Source of the DNA: Neocallimastix lanati (nom. inval.)
Lineage: Eukaryota; Neocallimastigomycota; Neocallimastigomycetes; Neocallimastigales; Neocallimastigaceae
Reading direction: 5' to 3'
Assembly (NCBI GenBank): GCA_016946835.1
Contig: JACVTC010000017.1
Coordinates: 1,142,501-1,172,500, forward strand
DNA: 30,000 nucleotides
Shown here: positions 1 through 6,891 of the stretch, one piece after another
Layout of the letters: every line of letters starts with the position of its first letter
How positions within the stretch are numbered: the stretch's first letter is position 1
Notes under the pieces: model-generated
Seen by the model: only the letters and a program-made list of their open reading frames with translations
Databases searched by the model: none
What the model was told of the DNA's origin: nothing
Program-made: the position numbers and the translations under genes

Positions 1-72
1 TTTTTTTATTTCACTTGTTTTCTTACCATTTAATTTCTTATCCAAAGTCCTTAATTCTTTAGTCCATGAGAA
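1..72 (-). pseudogene. LINE fragment D (C-terminal coding piece)
   Basis: The reverse strand reads FSWTKELRTL followed by DKKLNGKK. This matches the segment YYSWTKKARSL...NNKLPGE of the better preserved LINE B protein in this window. The piece is cut at 72/73 by the poly(T) run that starts LINE A, and it continues beyond the left edge of the window. LINE A therefore appears to have inserted into an older LINE copy. The piece is short, so the call rests on about 20 aligned residues. Confidence 0.6.
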
Positions 73-1220
73 TTTTTTTTTTTTTTTTTTTTTAGACAGG
101 GAAGAGAATACACTTCCATAACTTTATTAATTTTATTATTATAAAAAAAATACATGTAGGTGAAAAGTAACATTTGAAATTAAAAAATAAAAATAAAAGT
201 TAAAAAATAAAAAATAAAAAATAAAAAAAAAAGCTCAAAAATACTATGTATTTCGGAAAGTTGTACTATGCGGGAATTTTTTCTCTTCCTTACAAATAAA
301 AAAGAAATTAAAACCTAGAAGTAGCATCTTTAAAATAGATAGTGTGGTGTCCACTAAACTCTCCCCGGACTCATCATTTATTGAACTACTAGGGAGAGAT
401 TCATCCTTCGTAGCAATAGATGACGATCCTGTAATATCATTATGCCTTATCAGTACGACGTCGACGCTCTTGGATAAGTTTGGTATTTTGCAATACCTAT
501 CAAATAATAGCTCAAACGAACTACTAATGATAGGTATTGCACTTGTTAAGAATTCCGCCAAGCCCACAATTTTTGGAACAGGTGACTCAGATGAACCTTT
601 GAAAAGTAGTTCATTTAATTGTCTCTGTTCCCCACTATCGAAATGTAGCTCATTTAAAACTAAAGTCCCACCAAGAAGGAACAAGTATATATAATGATTG
701 ATATAATCTTCAAAATTAGAAATAGAGTCATAGGAAGAAAGAGGATTAAACGCTCTAATCTTCCTAAGGAATAAAACATAGAGATCATCGATGAAATTTA
801 AAGAATTCCATCTAAAAGATGCAAGAGCATCGCATTTAAAAATCCAATGTTCAAAAGATTGTTTATCTTCGCCACAACAGGGGCAAGACTTGGGACAATC
901 TTCTGAAACTCTACCCATTCTAATAGCAATAGTAGTATTGTATTTATAACCACAGCGTAAACGTATAATCCACGAAAACCCTAAGTTGAATTGGGGATAT
1001 TTTAAACTAAGCATAATTATAGCTTTATTGTTTGAGAACTTATTACAATCGTAATTTTGACCTTTAATACCTTGAAATTTGGAAACTGATTTCCAGTAAC
1101 GTTCTAAAATATCGTCATATTTTTCACATTTATATTTTTTGATTTTTTTATACAGTGTTCTAGATTCTTTAGTCCAGGAATAATGATGCATTTTGGGAAT
1201 AGATTTAATAAGATCCTTTA
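73..1220 (-). mobile_element. LINE A, 3' part (poly-A tail, 3' UTR and C-terminal coding)
   Basis: This is a non-LTR retrotransposon on the minus strand. The poly(T) at 73-93 is its poly(A) tail, and 94-243 is an A/T-rich 3' UTR. The reverse-strand frame 1191-244 encodes the protein C-terminus: a zinc-knuckle-like cluster CPKSCPCCGE...HWIFKC typical of the region after LINE reverse transcriptase, then a hydrophobic stretch (YIYLFLLGGTLVL) and SVDVVLIRH near the end. The ATG at 1191 is an internal Met, because the frame continues upstream through 1220. There it is interrupted by a Ty1/copia element and resumes at about 5927. The coding part is very similar to LINE C and LINE F. I do not assign a clade. 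Confidence 0.85.
1216..1220. repeat. Target-site duplication (left) of copia element
   Basis: CTTTA directly precedes the 5' LTR, and the same five bases directly follow the 3' LTR at 5927-5931. Five base pairs is the usual duplication length for Ty1/copia integrase. The duplication lies inside LINE A coding sequence. Confidence 0.9.
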
Positions 1221-1393
1221 TGTTAAAATATAGTAAATATAATTATACATTATGCTTTATTATAAAATAAAATTAATATAAAATACATATAATAATTATT
1301 ATTTAGAAAAGGATTCTTCTTTATTAATAAAATATTATTAAATTAATAAAATATATAATATAAAATAATTAATCTGAGCTTCACTCATTGACA
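1221..1393 (+). repeat. 5' LTR of copia element
   Basis: 173 bp, starting TGTTAAAATATAG and ending CACTCATTGACA. It is the same length as the 3' LTR at 5754-5926 and differs from it by about four substitutions (near 1240, 1289, 1343 and 1377). It begins with TG, ends with CA and is very AT-rich. Promoter and poly(A) signals should lie here, but no single TATA box stands out against the background. Confidence 0.93.
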
Positions 1394-1409
1394 GATTAAG
1401 AGTCTCATG
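1394..1409 (+). other. Primer binding site, complementary to tRNA-Lys(CUU) anticodon arm
   Basis: Directly after the 5' LTR the sequence is GATTAAGAGTCTCATG. Its reverse complement, CATGAGACTCTTAATC, reads as the anticodon stem-loop of a tRNA-Lys with anticodon CTT (loop CTCTTAA, stem TGAGA). It does not start with TGG, so it does not match a tRNA 3' CCA end. Drosophila copia is known to prime from an internally cut tRNA half, and the same is inferred here. The match is judged from general tRNA-Lys(CUU) sequence, not from the host's own gene. Confidence 0.7.
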
Positions 1410-1560
1410 AAAGAGACCATAAATATATTTATATAATATTATATTTTTAAAAATTACTATATTCAAATTTAAATTTATTTTATAAAATAAATAAATATAT
1501 AATTAATTTATTAAATAATTAAATATAAAAGTAAATAAATAAAATTTTATTAAAAATTTG

Positions 1561-2250
1561 ATGTTTAAAATCATGGGAAGAAAAAGAACTCAAGAAACAG
1601 AAATCTCCGAAGTTAGTTCCACTTCCTCTTCATCAACCCCTACTATGAATAAAAATGAAAACATTAATAAAAATGAGGATAATGTTCCTCAAAATGAAAT
1701 TTTATTTCAAAATTATGTCTATAAAGATTTATTAATTAAATCCGTATTTAATTACAAAGATTTTAAATTAAATACCTCAAATTTTGAAGATTGGTTTATT
1801 GAATTAAAACGTCATCTAATTGCACAAGATTACGACGAATATATTGAAAAAGAATTTGTGTATGATGACATGACTAGAAAGCAAATAAAATATGATAACG
1901 CAGTTCAATCAATAATATCTGGTAGCTTAGACTTAGAAACAAAGGCTTATCTAAAAGGTTGTAGGACTGCATATCAAATGATTGATACACTTAAAAAACA
2001 ATTCTACAAATCAGGAGAATCCTTATTAAATTTATTAATGCAAAAAATCAAAATTTTAGAAATTAATAATATCAATTATATTCTATATCTCAATGAACTA
2101 AAAAATCTATTTGAACAATATGATATAGAATGTGTTAAACTAAATAAAAACAAACTAACTGAAGAAAGTAAAATTATCTATGCTTGCGCTAAATTAAAAA
2201 ACATTGGATTTAATTTTACATTAACTTTACCGGAAATATATCTGTATTAA
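1561..2250 (+). CDS. Copia Gag (UBN2-type), C-terminally truncated
   Basis: The ATG at 1561 opens a frame of about 229 residues. After a Ser/Asn-rich N-terminus comes the copia-type gag core: NFEDWFIELKRHL near residues 78-90, then the region around YQMIDTLKKQF and a helix-rich part (LYLNELKNLFEQYDIE). Gag forms the virus-like particle that holds the RNA and enzymes in the cytoplasm. Copia Gag normally ends with a CCHC zinc knuckle (CxxCxxxGHxxxxC). None is present, and the frame stops at 2250 only about 60 bp before the protease motif in another frame. An internal deletion that removed the Gag C-terminus is the simplest explanation. Confidence 0.85.
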   Translation: MFKIMGRKRTQETEISEVSSTSSSSTPTMNKNENINKNEDNVPQNEILFQNYVYKDLLIKSVFNYKDFKLNTSNFEDWFIELKRHLIAQDYDEYIEKEFVYDDMTRKQIKYDNAVQSIISGSLDLETKAYLKGCRTAYQMIDTLKKQFYKSGESLLNLLMQKIKILEINNINYILYLNELKNLFEQYDIECVKLNKNKLTEESKIIYACAKLKNIGFNFTLTLPEIYLY

Positions 2251-3395
2251 AAAACAATATTAAATGTAACAATTTAAAAACAAATAATAAATATACAACA
2301 TGGATTATAGATAGTGGTACAGGATTAAATTTAACCAACAACATAAACCAACTAAATAATATTCAAAATTCTAATGATAAAACAATAATTTATCCAAATG
2401 GTACCACTGATAAAATAAATTGTTCTGGTACATATTATGGAAGTTTCAAGAATAATAAATTCAAATTATCAAATGTTCATTTTGCACCAAACATTAAAAA
2501 CAATCTAATCTCAACACATCATATCTTAAGTCTTGGCAATAAATTAATTATGGAAAATATCAATAAAAAAGATAGATTACAAATAATTAATAAAGATAAT
2601 AATATAATCGCCAATATTTATGCAAATGATGAAAATTTATTTACATTTAATACTATTTCAAATATCAATAATATTAATGTTGATATTCAAAGTAATAATT
2701 ATGACAATTATTCAAAATTTAATATTCACAATGTAGATTATTCACTTTGGCATTCAAGGTTAGGACATTTCAATAATTATAACAATATTAAAGAATTTAT
2801 TATTAAGCATACTTCTTTTCACAATAAAAAAGAATGTCCTAAATGCAAAATCAGTAAATTGAGGAGAAAACCTTTTTCTGCTTCTGATTCTTTCACAACT
2901 GAACCTTTAGAATTGGTTCACACTGATGTTGTGGGTAAACTAGAAACTTCATTTCAAGGATATAACTACTACCTAACTTTTCTAGATGATTTTTCTCGCA
3001 AATGTTGGATTTATCTTTTAAAAAATAAATCAGATGTCTATGATAAATTTGTTGAATTTTATAAATTAACTTCGAACTTATATAATATTCAAATTAAAAC
3101 TTTTAAATCTGATAATGGAACTGAATACATAAATAAAAATGTTATTTCGTTTTTAAATAATCACAGAATTAAATTTATTCACTCTATTCCAGGATATCCT
3201 CAACAAAATGGTCGTGCTGAACGGTTAAATCAAACAATAAATAATTGTGCTAAAACACTTTTAAATTCTGCTAAATTACCTCTTTATTTTTGGGATTCTG
3301 CCGTTCAATGTGCTGCCTTCTTATATAATTCAAATCCTCATTCTAGTATTAATTTTAAAATTCCTAATGAACTATTCTTTAATAAACCTGTTTGA
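2214..3395 (+). pseudogene. Copia Pol part 1: protease and integrase
   Basis: This frame is open from 2214 (just after an in-frame stop at 2211) to the stop at 3393-3395. It overlaps the end of gag by 37 bp in a different frame. It encodes the aspartic protease motif WIIDSGTG (about 2301-2324), then LWHSRLGH...CPKCK, the HHCC zinc-binding domain of integrase. The integrase core follows with its three catalytic acidic residues in HTDVVG, SDNGTEY and NGRAERLN. The first ATG is at 2550, after the protease, so translation would have needed fusion to Gag. The frame ends at NKPV, inside the integrase C-terminal region where family members read KPDISHLKVFG; the rest is in the next frame. Confidence 0.88.
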
Positions 3396-3630
3396 TATTT
3401 CTCATTTTAAAGTATTCGGTTGTAAAGCATTTTTCTTTAATAACCATAAAACGAATAAATTTGAAAATAATTCGAAACAAGGTATTTTTCTTGGTTATCC
3501 TGAAAATTCTTCTGGGTACCGAATTTTAGATATTTCTACAAACACTATCATTACTGCTAGAGATGTTTATTTCATGGAAGATATTCCTGGTACTATTGAC
3601 ACTTCCTTTTTTCTCATCGAAAACTATTGA
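3394..3630 (+). pseudogene. Copia Pol part 2: integrase C-terminal region
   Basis: After a one-base shift near 3393 the text continues DISHFKVFGCKAFFF, then FENNSKQGIFLGYPENSSGYRILD and TARDVYFMED. This is the conserved stretch after the copia integrase core (KVFGC, GIFLGY, GYR). The frame stops at 3628-3630. A further shift near 3600-3630 leads into the Asn-rich linker and RT frame. These shifts are seen in sequence. Their cause, mutation or sequencing error at T runs, cannot be told from one read of the sequence. Confidence 0.85.
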
Positions 3631-3661
3631 TTCTTTATTCATTTACTCCAATTTATCGATT

Positions 3662-3672
3662 GAGGGGGAAAA
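3662..3672 (+). other. Second polypurine tract, possible central PPT
   Basis: GAGGGGGAAAA in the middle of pol closely resembles the AGGGGGAA polypurine tract before the 3' LTR (5746-5753). Yeast Ty1 has a central polypurine tract that primes plus strands at a second site. A similar role here is inferred from sequence likeness only. Confidence 0.4.
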
Positions 3673-3697
3673 TGCAAATATACAATCGACAAATTCT

Positions 3698-3703
3698 AAT
3701 ATC

Positions 3704-3761
<58 letters not shown>

Positions 3762-3805
3762 TCAATAATAATAATAATATCAATAATAATAATAATAATA
3801 ATATC

Positions 3806-3842
<37 letters not shown>

Positions 3843-3950
3843 TCAATAATAATAATAATAATATCAATTATAATAATAACAATATTGATGATAATAATAT
3901 TAATGATAATAATAACAATATAAACAATAATATAAAAAATATTAACAATT
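3698..3950 (+). repeat. (AAT)n microsatellite encoding poly-Asn inside pol
   Basis: A run of AAT triplets interrupted by ATC, AAC, TAT and GAT encodes mostly Asn with scattered Ile and Asp, between the integrase and RT domains. The run lacks stops in more than one frame, because repeats of AAT read as Asn, Ile or Tyr/Leu-type codons depending on frame and strand. It lies where copia Pol has a variable linker, so length change here would be tolerated. Confidence 0.9.
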
Positions 3951-4433
3951 TTTCAAATAGAAAAAGAAGAATTCAAGATGACGAAGACTCAGGTGATGAA
4001 TCAGACACCCAAACATTAAATATAAGAAAAGAAATATTATCCAAAAATAAAAACATTAATAAAAAACATAAAATTTTCAATATTATGACACAATGTCCAA
4101 GTACATATGAAGAAGCTATGATTTCAAAAGATTCAAAAGAATGGAACATAGCTATAAAAAATGAAATTAAAAATATGTATGATAAAAATGTAATGATGGT
4201 AGTCAATATTAAAGATATACCAAAAAATACAAATATTATAGATACAAGATGGATTTTAACAATAAAAAATGATAATACTAAAAAAGCCCGATTAGTAGCA
4301 AAAGGTTGTCAGCAAAAGGAAGGTGAAGATTTTATTTCAACATATTCACCTACAGCACAATCTGATAGTTTAAGAATTACCATCGCAATAGCTTCAATAA
4401 ATAAATGGAATTTAAAACAATTAGATAGACATA

Positions 4434-5612
4434 AAAGCGGCATATTTAAATGCTGACCTTAATGAAACAATTTATGTTAAAATTCCAAAAGGAGATAAAA
4501 ATTATAATAAAAATAAAGTATGGTTGCTGAAAAAAGCACTATATGGTTTAAAACAGGCTGGACGTATGTGGAATGAAGAAATCACTAATTATTTAAAGTC
4601 AATCGGCTTTAAACAATATAAATCAGACAAATGCTTATTTGGAAAATATAATAAAGGAAATAAATTAATAGGGTTATTAACATTATACGTTGATGACATT
4701 TTAATAACTGGTGAAGATTATGAAATCAAAAATATAATTAAGAAATTAAAAAATAAATATACAATTTCAAAAGAATCTGATGCCAGAAAAATTATTGGAA
4801 TAAATATTTATAAAACTAAAGATGGTTATAAAATAAATCAAGAAGATTATATAAATAAAATTATTAATAATTATAATATGAATAAAACTAAAATAATTAA
4901 ATATCCATGTAGAAAAATTTCAAATGAAGAAAGAAAAAATGCAAAACCTGTAGATGTTGGAAAATATAAATCACTTTTAGGTTCATTATTATATATTGCA
5001 ATAAAATCTAGACCAGACATTACATATGCAGTTAACCAAGCATCAAGAAATTGTGAACATCCAACAACTATAGACTATAAAGCATTGCTACTGATATTAC
5101 AATATTTAAAATCTACAATAAATAAATCAATATATTATAATGGAAAAAATAGATTAGTTGGATTTTCAGATGCTGATTACGCTAATGATGAAGCCACTAG
5201 AGGATCTGTAAGTGGATATATATTCTTACTTGGAAATAGTCCAATTTCCTGGAAATCACAAATTCAAAGAAATATTACATTATCAACAGCTGAAGCTGAA
5301 TTTGTTAGTCTTACTGAATGCGCAAAACATGGAATATGGTTAAAAAATTTATTCGAAGAAATAACTAATAAGAATGTCTTAATAAAAATAAAAGTAGATA
5401 ATAAAGCTTGTATAGCAATAGCTGATGATAAAAATGCTAAAGGTAGATGCAAACATATTGATACTAGATATAAATTTATTCAAGAAAAAATAAAAGAAAA
5501 GAATATAAAATTAGAATATATTAGCACAAATGATATGTTAGCTGATCCTTTAACAAAACCAGTATCCGGTATTAACATTAAGAAATTTAACAATATAATT
5601 TTTGATAATTAA
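4434..5612 (+). pseudogene. Copia Pol part 4: reverse transcriptase and RNase H
   Basis: From about 4434 the fourth frame reads DIKAAYLNADLNETIYVKIP (the rest of RT motif A), KKALYGLKQAGRMWN, and LYVDDILITG, whose YVDD at 4686-4697 is the RT catalytic core. RNase H follows: GFSDADYANDEATRGSVSGY, ISWKSQIQRN, STAEAEFVSLTECAKHGIWL, VDNKACIAIA, KHIDTRYKFIQEKI and DMLADPLTKP, with the expected acidic residues. The stop is at 5610-5612. This is the best preserved part of the element. The enzyme copies the element RNA to DNA and degrades the RNA strand. Confidence 0.92.
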
Positions 5613-5625
5613 AATATAATATAAA

Positions 5626-5628
<3 letters not shown>

Positions 5629-5673
<45 letters not shown>

Positions 5674-5706
5674 AAATAAAATAAAATAAAATAAAATAAA
5701 ATAAAA
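5629..5706 (+). repeat. A tract plus (AAAAT)n in the copia 3' untranslated region
   Basis: About 40 consecutive A residues are followed by several AAAAT units, between the pol stop and the polypurine tract. The tract is internal to the element, not a tail. It may be an expanded homopolymer. Confidence 0.85.
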
Positions 5707-5745
5707 AATTAATAAAATAAAATAGTTCTAATAAAGACATAATGT

Positions 5746-5753
5746 AGGGGGAA
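5746..5753 (+). other. Polypurine tract of copia element
   Basis: AGGGGGAA lies directly against the TGTTAAAA start of the 3' LTR. This is the position and composition expected of the RNase H-resistant primer for plus-strand DNA. It stands out strongly in this G-poor sequence. Confidence 0.88.
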
Positions 5754-5926
5754 TGTTAAAATATAGTAAATAAAATTATACATTATGCTTTATTATAAAA
5801 TAAAATTAATATAAAATACATGTAATAATTATTATTTAGAAAAGGATTCTTCTTTATTAATAAAATATTATTAAATAAATAAAATATATAATATAAAATA
5901 ATTAATCTGATCTTCACTCATTGACA
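5754..5926 (+). repeat. 3' LTR of copia element
   Basis: 173 bp, TGTTAAAATATAG...CACTCATTGACA, about 97.7% identical to the 5' LTR by eye (four substitutions, no indels). It is followed at once by the CTTTA target duplication. Confidence 0.93.
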
Positions 5927-5931
5927 CTTTA
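5927..5931. repeat. Target-site duplication (right) of copia element
   Basis: CTTTA, identical to 1216-1220. Removing one copy together with the element joins the two halves of LINE A in a continuous reading frame on the minus strand. Confidence 0.9.
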
Positions 5932-6757
5932 TAATACAGTTTGATTTACTCCATTTTGCAAATGATTTAATCTGTAAGGCTGCGCAGACACCAGCAATAG
6001 GAGGAATGCTTAGATCTCGAGATAAAGCATAAGTACTCATAGTAGAATTATGTCTAATATAGTCATTGTCTTCTGAACTTGTTTTACCATTTTTAGAGAA
6101 TGAGCCGATACACCAAAATAGACCAGTATTAATTAATGTTTGAATTCTGGCCGTTCTAGATTTGTTTGAACCAAGTAAAGGAGAATAATAAATTACTTTA
6201 CTAATAACAAAGGATTGAAGAACTTTTTTCTTGTATGCAATAGGGATAAGTTTATTTGAGAAGAAACGTGTAAATGAAAGAAATGATTTTCTAACTTTAA
6301 AATGCATGTGAGATATATTGTGTTCTAGTAAGAGATCATCAGAAAAAAGGAATACCAAGATAAATATAACTAGACACTTTAGGAATAGCATTCATTCCTA
6401 AATAGAAGGTTGGATCACTATAGTTTGAAGGAGATTGGAAATTCATTAGTTTTATAACCATAGTTGCACATTTTTCAATATCAAAAGTCATTTCATTTAA
6501 ATTAGCCCATTTATGTACCTTTTTTAATAATTTTTCTAAATTTTTTGCACTCGGAGCAATGAGAACAACATCATCAGCAAAGAGTCCACCACAACACTTT
6601 TTTCTTCCAATATTAACACCATACTTTTCACAGTCATTTAATATATCATTGTTAAATAAATTGAATAAGATCGGTGATAATGGACAACCTTAACGAGCAC
6701 CTTTTTTAATAGGAAATTCATTTGATAGCATTGAAGCAAATCGAGCACGAGCTTTAG

Positions 6758-6760
<3 letters not shown>
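5932..6760 (-). pseudogene. LINE A, reverse transcriptase part
   Basis: Reverse-strand coding of a non-LTR reverse transcriptase, upstream of the part at 73-1220. In order it reads SKARARFAS, KKGAR-stop-GCPLSPILFN (RT motif B), KKCCGGLFADD (catalytic FADD), NEMTFDIEKCATMV (motif D), GMNAIPK...YLGIPF, FVISKVIYYSPLLGSNK and SRDLSIPPIAGVCAA, ending CIIK at the copia insertion. It carries a nonsense codon (TAA at 6690-6692 where relatives have Gln in RQGCPLSP) and a one-base shift in a six-base A run at 6343-6348. The element is cut at 6760/6761 by LINE B. The missing upstream RT part is probably the E fragments beyond 10432. Confidence 0.88.
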
Positions 6761-6792
<32 letters not shown>

Positions 6793-6891
6793 CTAGGAAT
6801 AAACTTTATTTAATAATATTTTTTTTTTTTAAAAAAATACATGAAGTTTAAATACATGAAATTTTTTTTTTTTTAAATTAATATTAAAAAA

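Larger units (their letters stand above)
3631..4441 (+). pseudogene. Copia Pol part 3: Asn-rich linker and start of reverse transcriptase
   Basis: In the third pol frame a run of mostly Asn and Ile codons (about 3698-3950) is followed by a charged linker (KRRIQDDEDSGDESD). Next comes the N-terminal part of copia RT (RVT_2 type): STYEEAM...WNIAIKNEIKNMYDKN, IDTRWILTIK, KARLVAKGCQQKEGEDFISTYSPTA and SLRITIAIASINKWNLKQLD. The motif QLDVxxAFLNG, which carries the first catalytic Asp of RT, is disrupted after QLD by a frameshift, and the frame stops at 4454-4456. Confidence 0.87.
1221..5926 (+). mobile_element. Ty1/copia LTR retrotransposon, complete but decayed
   Basis: The element is 4706 bp long and has 173-bp TG...CA LTRs, a primer binding site, gag, protease, integrase, reverse transcriptase and RNase H in copia order (integrase before RT), a polypurine tract and a CTTTA target duplication. 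The two LTRs differ at about 4 of 173 positions, so the insertion is fairly recent. Coding is broken: gag and pol are out of frame with the usual zinc knuckle missing between them, and pol changes frame near 3393, 3625 and 4430. This copy is not expected to be autonomous. It is nested in LINE A. Confidence 0.95.

Noticed and set aside
344-694. Plus-strand frame of 116 codons, with relatives at 10625-11071 and 11363-11809
   Set aside because: These are antisense shadows of the LINE C-terminal coding sequence; the minus-strand frames match LINE B protein motifs.
2214-2250. Programmed -1 frameshift between gag and pol
   Set aside because: No X-XXY-YYZ slippery heptamer in the gag phase is seen in the overlap, and the zinc knuckle is missing, so deletion is the simpler reading.
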